Positions 42,912-51,335 of a stretch of 64,000 nucleotides of DNA are shown piece after piece (position 1 is the first letter of the stretch; every line of letters begins with the position of its first letter). The DNA is from CAYOBW01 sp964402115 (lineage in GTDB: Bacteria; Verrucomicrobiota; Kiritimatiellia; UBA8416; CAYOBW01). A program made the position numbers and the translations under genes. The notes under the pieces were generated by a model, which made no database searches, was not told the origin of the DNA, and was given only the letters and a program-made list of their open reading frames with translations. The stretch lies in the NCBI GenBank assembly GCA_964402115.1, contig CAYOBW010000004.1, positions 23,289 through 87,288 of the forward strand, read 5' to 3'.

Positions 42912-45455
42912 CTATTCTTCCCAATTCAGCTCGAGCCGCGCGAACCGGCTGGCTTGGCCGGCCATGGGACGGACGTCCCGAATGGTGATGATCTCCACCT
43001 TGCCGGTGACGGCCCGGCTTACGCGGTAACGCGGATCGTCCGCCGCCGAGAAGTCCCACAGTGGCGCGCTGAGCGAACTGCAGGTCCGCACGCCGGAGCG
43101 GAGATCGGTCGCGTCCATGTTGCGCGCGAACCGAACCCCGAAGTACCTCTGCCCCTCCACCAGCGGAAAGACAGGTTCCAACCCGACGACGGTCGTGAAC
43201 GAAGTCGGACAGGAGCCGTGGTAGTACTCTTCCACGTTCGGCCTGCCGTCGCCGTCGGGATCCCGCAGCCTCCCCACCACGTTGCTGACAGCCTGATCGG
43301 ACGGCGAGAACTGGCCGGCAACCCAGTCCTGGTAGTGATTGGGAGCGGCCCGCAGGGCCGGAGTGTTGCGCAGCGATGCAGCAACCAGATTCGACACGAC
43401 GGTCTCATTCCCGGCGCGTTGCGCGACGTTGGTCATTTCCCACGGGTCCGAGGCGTGGTCGAAGAGTTCCGCCACGCCGTTGTCGTGGTAGTAGATCAAG
43501 CGGTGGCGGTCGGTTCGCAGCGAGGACGCCGGGGCCCAGCACGTAATCGCCTCATCCTTGCCGGGATGCCGGGGGTCAGTCAGGATCGGTGCGAGACTGA
43601 CGCCGGCCAGCGCGGCGGGCGGCGGCGGATTGGTCAGGCCGCACAGCTCCGCGAACGTCGGGTAGAGGTCCACGGATTCAACCAGGGCGTCGGTCGCGTA
43701 ACCGGGGAACCGCATGTCCGGCGTCCGGATGATCAGGGCGGAACGGACGGCGCGCTCGTACTTTGTGTGCTTGCCCCACAGGTTGTGATCCCCGAGGTGC
43801 CACCCGTGATCGCCCCACAGCACGACCATGGTGTTGGTATTCAACCCCAGCCGGTCCACTTCGTCGAGGACGCGTCCCACTTGGGCGTCCACGAAACTCA
43901 CACACGCGGAGTAGGCCCTGCGCAGTTCCGCATGGTACGACGTATTGACGAGATCGTCCCAGTTCGACGGCTGAGTGCCGTGGCCGTAGTTGTTGATCGG
44001 CTCGCCGCTCTGCGTCTGGGTTCGGGCGGACGCGCCGACGGATGGCTCAGGATTCGGGGACAGCGGCAGGGTCCGTGCGTCGTACAGGTCGTAGTAATCG
44101 CGCGGCGCGGCGAACGGGAGGTGCGGCTTGTAGAAGCCGACAGCCAGGAAGAAGCGACTGGTCCGCAGTTCGCGGAGCTTTTCGATTGCGCCGTCCGCGA
44201 TGGCAATATCCGGATAAACCGGCGCGGGTACCGCGCCGGCGTCGCCCATCTCCATCGGTGGGCTGACGCCCGGCACGCGCGTGCCGCCGTCGGCGTACCC
44301 GAAGAAGGCCTTCCAGCCCGTGCCCCATTTGCTGACGAAAGCCGGCGGAATGAAGATCTCGTCCCAGGAGAACGGCACTTCCTCGTTGGCGGCGCTGACG
44401 GGAATCGTCGCATCCTCATAGGCATAGTGATAGCCGTCGGGCGAGTGGCTCACCTTGCCCGTCATCACCGTCCGGTAGCCGTTGCGCCGGAACAGATCCA
44501 CGACGTTCCACGCCTCCGTGGTCGGAGCGGCCGGCTTTCGCGCCCACATGACCTCGTTGTTGCTCGACCCGGAATCGGTTGCCGTGTAGCGCTGGCCGGT
44601 CAGCATGGCAAAGCGCGAAGACCCGCACGTCGGGGCCTGGCAGAAGTGATTTCGGAAGAGCCGTCCTTCCGACGCCAGCCGGTCCATGTTGGGAGTGACC
44701 ATGTGGGGAACCCCGTAAGCCCGGGTTTCCGGCCGCAGGTCGTCCACGCAGATCAGCAGTACGTTGGGCTTGCCGGTTCTATCGGGCGGGGCGCTGGCCG
44801 GCCGGAACCCGACGCCGTCATACCAGGTGCGATAGTTCCCGCTGGTATTCGGCTGGTCATCCACGTAGACGCGGATCTTCCCACCGGTGGCTGTCGCCGT
44901 GCCCAGCGTCGCCTGGTAAAGGGTCCGCGGGCTCTCGTAGACCAGCGGAACCGGCTGGTCGAAATCGTTGCTGCTCGCCGCCCGGACCGCCACGCCGCCC
45001 GCATCGCTGGCGCGGAACAGGACATTGCCGCCGGGATTGGGCGAGAGGCCCGCGCGGATTCGCCAGTCCTGACCCGCGTTGGATGTGTCCCAGAAGTAAA
45101 CGAACACTTCATACGCCCGCTCCGCGACCAGTCCGTCGTCGGTCGTGATGGTCGTCACCAGCTCGGGCGGATTGTCTCCCCCGCTGGCGTCAATCGCCTG
45201 GTAAACAGATCCGCCGTTTGCGTAGGAAGCGCCATCCCCGCTGTTGGGCGTGCCGCGCAAGACCCATCGATCGTTCGCGCCGGTCGCCGAGACTATCAAC
45301 GGCGCAGCTGCGCCGTTCGCGAGCGTGGTGTTGTTCGTCGTGGCATCCACGTACGTGGAGCCGACGAAGAGAGGACGCGGCGCGAGCGTCTGCCCAGCGA
45401 CCCTACCCCCCGTCAGGCAGGCGGCCAAGAGCAGGAAGTGTGGCAACCGATTCAT
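42912..45455 (-). CDS. Secreted iduronate-2-sulfatase-like sulfatase with lectin-like and calcium-loop domains
   Basis: This ~847-residue exported sulfatase has a signal peptide (MNRLPHFLLLAACLTGGRVAG). The N-terminal ~200 residues are beta-rich and may be a carbohydrate-binding domain. The sulfatase core opens KPNVLLICVDDLRPETRAYG, as in iduronate-2-sulfatases, and continues KVSHSPDG, FFLAVGFYKPHLPF and WGDHGWHLGDHNLWGKHT. The catalytic pentad is C277-G-S-S-R281, where C-x-P/A-x-R is usual, so FGly formation needs checking. Near the C-terminus DPDGDGRPNVEEYY is an Asp-rich calcium loop, followed by a short beta domain. ATG 45455 was chosen over 45467; neither has a strong ribosome-binding site. 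Confidence 0.88.
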   Translation of the reverse strand: MNRLPHFLLLAACLTGGRVAGQTLAPRPLFVGSTYVDATTNNTTLANGAAAPLIVSATGANDRWVLRGTPNSGDGASYANGGSVYQAIDASGGDNPPELVTTITTDDGLVAERAYEVFVYFWDTSNAGQDWRIRAGLSPNPGGNVLFRASDAGGVAVRAASSNDFDQPVPLVYESPRTLYQATLGTATATGGKIRVYVDDQPNTSGNYRTWYDGVGFRPASAPPDRTGKPNVLLICVDDLRPETRAYGVPHMVTPNMDRLASEGRLFRNHFCQAPTCGSSRFAMLTGQRYTATDSGSSNNEVMWARKPAAPTTEAWNVVDLFRRNGYRTVMTGKVSHSPDGYHYAYEDATIPVSAANEEVPFSWDEIFIPPAFVSKWGTGWKAFFGYADGGTRVPGVSPPMEMGDAGAVPAPVYPDIAIADGAIEKLRELRTSRFFLAVGFYKPHLPFAAPRDYYDLYDARTLPLSPNPEPSVGASARTQTQSGEPINNYGHGTQPSNWDDLVNTSYHAELRRAYSACVSFVDAQVGRVLDEVDRLGLNTNTMVVLWGDHGWHLGDHNLWGKHTKYERAVRSALIIRTPDMRFPGYATDALVESVDLYPTFAELCGLTNPPPPAALAGVSLAPILTDPRHPGKDEAITCWAPASSLRTDRHRLIYYHDNGVAELFDHASDPWEMTNVAQRAGNETVVSNLVAASLRNTPALRAAPNHYQDWVAGQFSPSDQAVSNVVGRLRDPDGDGRPNVEEYYHGSCPTSFTTVVGLEPVFPLVEGQRYFGVRFARNMDATDLRSGVRTCSSLSAPLWDFSAADDPRYRVSRAVTGKVEIITIRDVRPMAGQASRFARLELNWEE

Positions 45456-45467
45456 CCCGGCCAGCAT

Positions 45468-45882
45468 ACCGGAACCCGCGGGACGGCGTAAAGCTGAAGA
45501 CGCAGACTCGTTCAGTCAGTAGACGAGAGACTCACAGCGCTACGACAATCCCCGGCGAATGCAGAAAGCTGCGGGGAGACCCGCTGAACGCAGTCGCATC
45601 ACTCTCCGACACCAGGGCCTTGCTGGTTGCGGACCGGCTCTGACTCGCCTTGGCGGGGACATTTGACGTCCCAAATCGCACTGTGGACAAGCCTGCCATC
45701 CTCTCTCCCGCAATCCAGGATCCAGAAGAGCACTCGAACCATACGCGCTGGGCAAGGCGCGGTGGGCGGGCGACCTGAATGCGGCCCGCCGCATCCAGGA
45801 GGCGATGGGCGAAACCACCGTGGACCTCCCCGTCATCCGTGGTGAAGTAATCCCCGTCTTCCAGCGCGGACAGCCGCGCCCC
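45468..45882. other. Gene-free stretch with a duplicated fragment
   Basis: This region separates two minus-strand genes. It contains copy B of the 99-bp duplication (45742-45840) and a small hairpin (GGGAC/GTCCC, 45656-45672). No open frame with coding character was found, and I see no promoter that stands out. Confidence 0.6.
45742..45840 (+). repeat. Copy B of a 99-bp duplication (gene fragment)
   Basis: This is a 99-bp stretch matching 42652-42750 (the 3' end of the repeat-protein gene) at 94 of 99 positions. Of the five differences, read in the gene's frame, three are synonymous and two change residues (Arg to Trp, Ile to Met). No start codon, remaining gene body or matching stop is present, so this is a fragment, not a gene. 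It looks like debris of a paralogue or of a recombination event. Confidence 0.85.
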
Positions 45883-46812
45883 TCAGCGGACAATGAGCAC
45901 GGTGCCGCGCCACCCGCCGACCAGATAGCCGTCAGCATCGAGGCCGAGTGCGCCCTCTTCGTAAGTGATCTTCTTCAGTTGCGCGCCGGTCAGGGCGCTC
46001 GCGCTCGTACCGAAGCGCACCGTACGCTGCACGAGCTGGCCCGTCAGCGTCAGCGTGCCCGACCAGGCGACGGCGGAACTGTCGGCGAAGCTCAGGCTGC
46101 CCGAGCCGAGCACGAGGGTGGCCGCGCCGGTCAACTCCAGCGTACCCACCTGGTTCGTGTAACCGCCCATGTCCAACGCCCCGACGGCCAGCACCACGTT
46201 ATTGCCCGCGTTCAACGAGTTGTCCGCGCCGAGCCGCAGTGTGCCGTTGCTTACCACGGTCGCACCAGCGTAGATGTTGGCGTTGCCCAGCATGAGGGTG
46301 CCCGGGCCGATCTTGGCCAAACCATCGCTGCCCCCGAGTCGCGACTCGATCGTGAGCGTGCGGTTCGTTTGGGTAACGTTGATCGTGGGCGTCCCAGTGA
46401 CCACATCCAGGGTGAGAGTATAGAGGTTCACATGCTCCGACAGCGTCAGGTCGCTAGCGTCCGCCGGATCGTTGAACACGATGTGGCCGATGGTGCGGGC
46501 AGTATTGACCGTAATCCTGTAACCGTTGACGAAGGCTGTGCCGAAGGTTGCCGTGTAACCGGTTCCGTTCGCGATGGCTCCGTTGGGATTCCAGTTGTTG
46601 TTGCCTCCCCAAATGGCTTGGCCCACAGGCTGGCTCCCGCCGCCATCCCATGTGCCGTCACCGGCTTCTGCCGGTAAGACCACGAGCCCCGCCACAGCAC
46701 AAGCGCTTAGGATTGACCTGCCGATCACGCCCAGGCGCCATCGCTCGTTCCTGGTTTCGACGAGGTTGCGTATCTCTATGGCACGGTTCCTTTCTGCCTG
46801 GATGGTTGCCAT
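45883..46812 (-). CDS. Exported protein with autotransporter-associated beta-strand repeats
   Basis: This 309-residue protein has a signal peptide (SILSACAVAGLVVLPAEA, cleaved before GDGTW). It then has a beta-rich body with the repeat signature LAKIGPGTLMLGNANIYAGATVVSNGTLRLG-type motif (around residues 170-200), known from autotransporter passenger domains. Mature proteins of this kind form a right-handed beta-helix. There is no C-terminal outer-membrane barrel domain, so how it is displayed is unknown; PVC genomes encode many such barrel-less proteins. ATG 46812 follows a GGGA site. The ThpR gene lies 159 bases upstream on the same strand. Confidence 0.72.
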   Translation of the reverse strand: MATIQAERNRAIEIRNLVETRNERWRLGVIGRSILSACAVAGLVVLPAEAGDGTWDGGGSQPVGQAIWGGNNNWNPNGAIANGTGYTATFGTAFVNGYRITVNTARTIGHIVFNDPADASDLTLSEHVNLYTLTLDVVTGTPTINVTQTNRTLTIESRLGGSDGLAKIGPGTLMLGNANIYAGATVVSNGTLRLGADNSLNAGNNVVLAVGALDMGGYTNQVGTLELTGAATLVLGSGSLSFADSSAVAWSGTLTLTGQLVQRTVRFGTSASALTGAQLKKITYEEGALGLDADGYLVGGWRGTVLIVR

Positions 46813-46971
46813 GTTTGGGATCCCGCCATGTGCAATGCAACAGACAAGAGTAGATGTGACGCGCACAAGCCTCTGCCCCAGATTACCCAGGCCGAAGCTA
46901 GAAGTTCGGGGGCGGAATCTCAAGGCAAAACGGCGGGTCGATTCCCATGAATCTACCGCAATGGCTGCGTG

Positions 46972-47607
46972 CTATGCGGGCCCGCTGCTGTCCACCGGCG
47001 CGGCGGCCAGCGGCGCGGTCGCCATTTCGCTGTAGACGGCGCCGGTGGGGCGCAGCAGGCTGCGGAAGAGGATGACCCTTTCGGCCCGGGCGGCGCCGAA
47101 CACAGCCCCGGCACAGTCTCTCAGCGCGGCGGCGAGCGCGTCCTTCTCGCGTCCGGACCGCACGCGCCCCAGGGTGATATGCGGCGTGTACGGGCGCGCG
47201 TCGAGTGTGCAGCCGCAGGCGGCGATGGCTCTCTGGATGTTGGCCTGCAGCGACCGCAGGGCCGCCGGCGCGTCCACGCCCGCCCAGATGACCCGCGGCG
47301 AGCCCGGTCGGCCGAACGTGCCCACCCCCCGGACGGTGAAGTCGAACGCCGCGCAGCCGGCGGCCGGCCCGCGCAGCGACTCGGCCAGCGCGTCGAGTTG
47401 GTCGCGCGGGGTGTCGCCAAGGAAGACCAGCGAGAGATGGATGTTCGTCGGCGGGATCCAGGCCACGTGCGCCCGCGTGCGTGCGAGCTTTCGCTGCGTC
47501 GCCGCAAGTGCGGTCTGCAACGCGGCGGGCAGGGGAATGGCAACGAACAGGCGCAGGAGCAGGGCGTCGTCGGCAGGTGAGGGCGCGACATCCCCGTCCG
47601 TGCTCAT
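46972..47607 (-). CDS. thpR: RNA 2',3'-cyclic phosphodiesterase (2'-5' RNA ligase family, ThpR)
   Basis: This 211-residue cytoplasmic protein of the 2H phosphoesterase family has both catalytic HxT/S motifs: HLSLVFLGDTPRDQ (first) and YTPHITLGRVR (second). The family hydrolyses or ligates RNA 2',3'-cyclic phosphate ends. The N-terminal ~20 residues are polar and probably disordered; the domain opens RLFVAIPLPAALQTAL. The start overlaps the stop of prmA as ATGA, so it is translated with prmA. Confidence 0.88.
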   Translation of the reverse strand: MSTDGDVAPSPADDALLLRLFVAIPLPAALQTALAATQRKLARTRAHVAWIPPTNIHLSLVFLGDTPRDQLDALAESLRGPAAGCAAFDFTVRGVGTFGRPGSPRVIWAGVDAPAALRSLQANIQRAIAACGCTLDARPYTPHITLGRVRSGREKDALAAALRDCAGAVFGAARAERVILFRSLLRPTGAVYSEMATAPLAAAPVDSSGPA

Positions 47608-48494
47608 GCCTCGCCCCGCTGGTTGAGAAATCGGCCGCTGCTCCACTCCTCCTCGGTAACATGCTCGACCTGTCGGAAACCAGCCGCTTCGAACGTGGCC
47701 CTCACGGTTTCGTACTGGCTGTGCAAAATGCCCGCGAGCAGCAGCCAGCCCCCGGGCGCCACGGCCGCGCCAATCGCGCGGTGGCAGGCGCACAGCACGT
47801 CGGCCAGGATATTGGCGGCCACGATAGCGAACCGGGCCGGCGGCTGCAAGGTGGTCACGTCGGCGACCGCGAGCTCGATCCGGCCGGTGAGCCGGTTTGC
47901 AGCGACGTTTTCGGCCGCCACGCGGATGGCGTCCGGGTCGTTGTCGAGGCCGAGCACCGGCGCGGCGCCCAGGCCGGCCGCTGCAATGGAGAGAATGCCC
48001 GAACCGCAGCCAAGGTCGAGGAAGGAAGTGCCGGGGCTCTCCCGGAGCAGGGTGTCGAGGAAGCGCAGGCAGGCGCGCGTCGTCGGGTGCCGCCCGGTAC
48101 CGAAGCTCATGCCGGGATCGAGCTCGATGACGCAATCGCCCGGTTGAGCGCTGAAGGTCTCCCAGGAGGGCTTGACGACGATGCGCGGCGAGACGCGCTC
48201 GGTGCGGAAGGTCACTTTCCACGCCTCCTGCCAGTCGCGGTCAGGGAGCGTCTGCACCCCGATGCTCCAGGCCGTGTCGGCGGTCCAGGCGGGGATGTCG
48301 CGGCGGAGCGCCCGCACGAGGCTGTCGGCCGCGCGCCTGGCGGTGCAATACGCCTCGAAGCGGACGTAGTCACGGTCCTCGTCATGCCACGCGGGCATCA
48401 TCCGGCCCGTCGCCTCCAGCCCCTCCTCGATCGCCTCCGCCGCCCGTCGCGTGGTTTCGAGCGTAACACAGTAGAGCATTTTTGCGCGCCGCAT
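47604..48494 (-). CDS. prmA: Ribosomal protein L11 methyltransferase
   Basis: This 296-residue SAM-dependent methyltransferase has the PrmA signature LDPGMSFGTGRHPTTRACLRFLD. The SAM-binding loop follows (FLDLGCGSGILSIAAAGLGAAPVLGLDNDP), then AANILADVL in the position of the NPPY-like motif. It trimethylates ribosomal protein L11. The N-terminal ~100 residues are a substrate-recognition domain. It is preceded by only 12 bases after the GH99-like gene and is coupled to thpR, so a housekeeping pair sits at the end of a glycan operon. Confidence 0.92.
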   Translation of the reverse strand: MRRAKMLYCVTLETTRRAAEAIEEGLEATGRMMPAWHDEDRDYVRFEAYCTARRAADSLVRALRRDIPAWTADTAWSIGVQTLPDRDWQEAWKVTFRTERVSPRIVVKPSWETFSAQPGDCVIELDPGMSFGTGRHPTTRACLRFLDTLLRESPGTSFLDLGCGSGILSIAAAGLGAAPVLGLDNDPDAIRVAAENVAANRLTGRIELAVADVTTLQPPARFAIVAANILADVLCACHRAIGAAVAPGGWLLLAGILHSQYETVRATFEAAGFRQVEHVTEEEWSSGRFLNQRGEA

Positions 48495-48506
48495 GCCGAC
48501 CGCCTT

Positions 48507-51314
48507 TCACTGCAAGCTGATGCTGTCCAGTTCAACCCTGACCGCCGGACGTGAGCACGGGTCCAGCCGCATCCCGGTAAGCGTACCGCGCCAGCGGCGC
48601 AGGCCTGCGACGGGCACACGGCACTCCTGCCATTGGCCGTCCCCGCGCACGGCAAATCGCGCACTGGCGGCCTCGCACTCGGGTTGGCGCCGCGTGCGCC
48701 AGAAGAGCTGGGCCTCGTCGGCGAAGGGCTTGCCGTCGGCGGGCGTCAGGCGCAGCCGCAGCACGACCTCGCTGAAACGTGACGCGGGCGCTTCCATGTC
48801 CGGGGAGAAGAAGGCGGGATCGCGATTCGTGGTCAGCCCGGTGAGCGCGCCTTCGCGGACGGTCACTTCGGCCAGGTCCATTGTGCGGATCCAGCCCCCG
48901 TTATCGTGGGCGAAATCCCACGCCACGGCCGGAGGCGGGGCAGGGGGGACATCGTAGGGGCCGAGCCCGACGTCGGCCGGCGTCAGGTCCGTGTGGTTCG
49001 TCGGGGCGGAGGTGAAGCTGGCCCTCACGGCGTCCAGGTAAGCGAAACCGTACTCGTTGTGCGGTTCGATGTACGAGCCCTCGCCCCACTCGTTCCAGGC
49101 CTCGATGAGGACGAGGGGACGCTGCCCCGCCGGCGCGGGGTGGGCGGCGCAGAAGGCGCGCGCCGCGTCGAGATGCTGCTTGAAGAGCGCCGGGGTGCGG
49201 TCGTGACGCACCAGGCTGGCGTCGCCGTGCCAGGGGCGGCTGTCCCACCCGCCGCTGAGCGGCAGCGGGTCCAGCCGCACACCGGCCAGGGCCGCAAGCT
49301 GCTCCCAGTGACGGTGGTAGCCCTCGATCAGGGTGGCGTACGGCGCCTGCAGTTCGTCGCCCACGCGGCCGAGTCCGGCCCAGTTGTAGCAGGTGACAGC
49401 ATCGTAGCCCTGTGCCGCACACTGGCGGGCCTCGCCAACGCTGCCGACGCAGGCGACCAGGTGCAGGCCTGCCAGACCCGCCTCCACGCACGCGGCCCGC
49501 ATCGCGGCAAGCGCGGGCTTGACGCCGTTCACACCCAGGTCCTCCGTGAACCGGCCGGCACTAAAGATGATCACAACCGGCTTGCCGTCAACCAGCAGGT
49601 GCTCGGGGCGACGGAAATACGTGGCAATCCAATGGCGGGTGACGGCGAGGCAGTCGGCCTGGCAGGAGCTCCCGGGTGGATTGTGATTCGCCCACAGGAG
49701 ACAGAACTTCAGAAGATGCCGGTAGCGGGCGTTGAAGTAGCCATCGTGCAGCCCGTGTTCGAGCTGACGGTCGCCCTGCGACCAGTACCAGTCGTAGGCG
49801 AAGAACGTGAAGCCGTGCTCGACGGCCCACTTGATGTGCCAGTCGGCTACTTCCGGATCGCCCTCGCGGTACCAGCCGAGCACGGGACGGCGTTCCGGAA
49901 ACTCCCGCAGGACCTGCCAGCGCTGAACCGTGTTCCAGCCCGGGAAGTAGTAGGCGCCAACCTCGCAGGGTCCGCGCACGGGCGCCGGTTCGGGGACGTA
50001 GCCGCCGGGCGTGACCGGCAGGCGGGGCGTCACGGCGACGGCTGTAGCTGCCGCGGCACGAGGGGCATTGGCTGCGCCGAGTGTGAGCGTGACCGGACCG
50101 GACAGGGCGCGGTCGGACTGCACGGTCCAGCTCAGCTCCGCCCGCGTCTCCCAGGCGAGCGTGGACAGCCGCGCGTCGGGAGGGATGGCGGCGAGCAGGC
50201 GCAAGCCGTCAGGCAGGACGAGGGCGGCCTGGACGTTGGTGGCGGTCACGCCGCCGCGGTTGGCGAGCAGTGCCTGCAGACGGAACGGGATGCCGGCACG
50301 CGGCAGGGCATCGAGCGCGCGAAAGGCGCAGACTTGCAGCTCGGGCGGTCCGGCTGGCGCGTCGCCCGCTGCCAGCCACTCGAGCCGCGCGGTCGCGTCC
50401 GGGGCGTCGCTGGGCTGCAGGCCAAGGGCGACGATCCGACCCCGCCAGTCGGCGGCCGACAGGAGGTCGACGTTGTAGATGTGGGGCTGGCCGTCCGCGG
50501 TGATCGGGAAGCCGTGGCGTTGCGGGCCATGCGCCTGGTCGGTGGCGAAGAGCAGCGTGGCCCGCGAGCCGCGGTTCACGGCAAGGCGGAGCGCGAGGCA
50601 GGCGTGATCCGCGGCGTCGATCGCGACGGGGGGTGCGAGGGCGAAGCCTTCAGGGCCGGCCATGGTGAACCAGAGGCCGTTGGACGACGTCGTAAGGGCG
50701 ACGTCTCCGATCGGCGTCCAGGCCGTCGCGTCGCGCGGGAAGGTGAAACCCGGTTCGGCTGCCGGCTGGGCGGTGGGGAGGTTGATGATCCGGATGGCGT
50801 CCAACGCGAAGGCGGCGCCGTCGTAGAGATCGAACCGCAGGCGCACGATACGGCCCTCGGCCTGCCAGAATGGCAGGCAGCGGTAGGTGTGCCATTGGCC
50901 GTCGCCGAGCACGGGGAAGCGCGTGGTCTTCGCCTGGTCGAAACCGCCGTAGCGGCCGGTCGTGGATCCGCTCCAGAAGAGTTCGGCCTGACCGGGGTGG
51001 TCGGCCTTGAGCCGCACCTCGAGTTGCTGACGCGGAGTGGCCGGTATGTCCAGGGGCGTGCACAATTCGAGAATCGGGTCGGCGCCGACAGCACGGCAGG
51101 TGAGCACGCCGTTCGTGACGCGCACATCGGCGAGGTGCCCGTTGGGCTGCCAGCCATCAAGGTCGCCCGCGCGGTCGAACGTCCAGCCCACGGCAACGGT
51201 AAAAGCCGGGGCCTCGGCGGCAGTCGCGGAGAGGCAGGCGCACAGGGGGGCGAGAAGGCTGAGCACGGCGAGGAGGCGAACGATGGCGGTTGCGCGCAGG
51301 GAGTTGTTAGTCAT
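48507..51314 (-). CDS. Secreted GH99/WbsX-like glycan-active protein
   Basis: This 935-residue exported protein has a signal peptide (residues 1-33, ending SATAAEA). The central domain (~residues 430-750) shows the GHF99-like/WbsX pattern: GAYYFPGWNTVQRW, FTFFAYDWYWSQGD, FCLLWANHNPPG, and the closing IEAWNEWGEGSYIEPHNEYG. The family contains endo-alpha-mannosidases and glycan-processing enzymes; the activity cannot be fixed from sequence. N-terminal (GWTFDRAGDLDGWQPNGHL) and C-terminal (WDFAHDNGGWIRTMDLAEV) domains look alike and are probably carbohydrate-binding. It sits 21 bases downstream of the LamG protein. Confidence 0.82.
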   Translation of the reverse strand: MTNNSLRATAIVRLLAVLSLLAPLCACLSATAAEAPAFTVAVGWTFDRAGDLDGWQPNGHLADVRVTNGVLTCRAVGADPILELCTPLDIPATPRQQLEVRLKADHPGQAELFWSGSTTGRYGGFDQAKTTRFPVLGDGQWHTYRCLPFWQAEGRIVRLRFDLYDGAAFALDAIRIINLPTAQPAAEPGFTFPRDATAWTPIGDVALTTSSNGLWFTMAGPEGFALAPPVAIDAADHACLALRLAVNRGSRATLLFATDQAHGPQRHGFPITADGQPHIYNVDLLSAADWRGRIVALGLQPSDAPDATARLEWLAAGDAPAGPPELQVCAFRALDALPRAGIPFRLQALLANRGGVTATNVQAALVLPDGLRLLAAIPPDARLSTLAWETRAELSWTVQSDRALSGPVTLTLGAANAPRAAAATAVAVTPRLPVTPGGYVPEPAPVRGPCEVGAYYFPGWNTVQRWQVLREFPERRPVLGWYREGDPEVADWHIKWAVEHGFTFFAYDWYWSQGDRQLEHGLHDGYFNARYRHLLKFCLLWANHNPPGSSCQADCLAVTRHWIATYFRRPEHLLVDGKPVVIIFSAGRFTEDLGVNGVKPALAAMRAACVEAGLAGLHLVACVGSVGEARQCAAQGYDAVTCYNWAGLGRVGDELQAPYATLIEGYHRHWEQLAALAGVRLDPLPLSGGWDSRPWHGDASLVRHDRTPALFKQHLDAARAFCAAHPAPAGQRPLVLIEAWNEWGEGSYIEPHNEYGFAYLDAVRASFTSAPTNHTDLTPADVGLGPYDVPPAPPPAVAWDFAHDNGGWIRTMDLAEVTVREGALTGLTTNRDPAFFSPDMEAPASRFSEVVLRLRLTPADGKPFADEAQLFWRTRRQPECEAASARFAVRGDGQWQECRVPVAGLRRWRGTLTGMRLDPCSRPAVRVELDSISLQ

Positions 51315-51335
51315 GGCTCAAGCTTGGGTTGAATC

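Noticed and set aside
42837..45491. A long plus-strand frame opposite the iduronate-type sulfatase
   Set aside because: Antisense shadow of the high-GC sulfatase; no start context or family motif.
48906..51332. A long plus-strand frame opposite the GH99-like gene
   Set aside because: Antisense shadow; the minus strand encodes clear WbsX-like motifs and a signal peptide.
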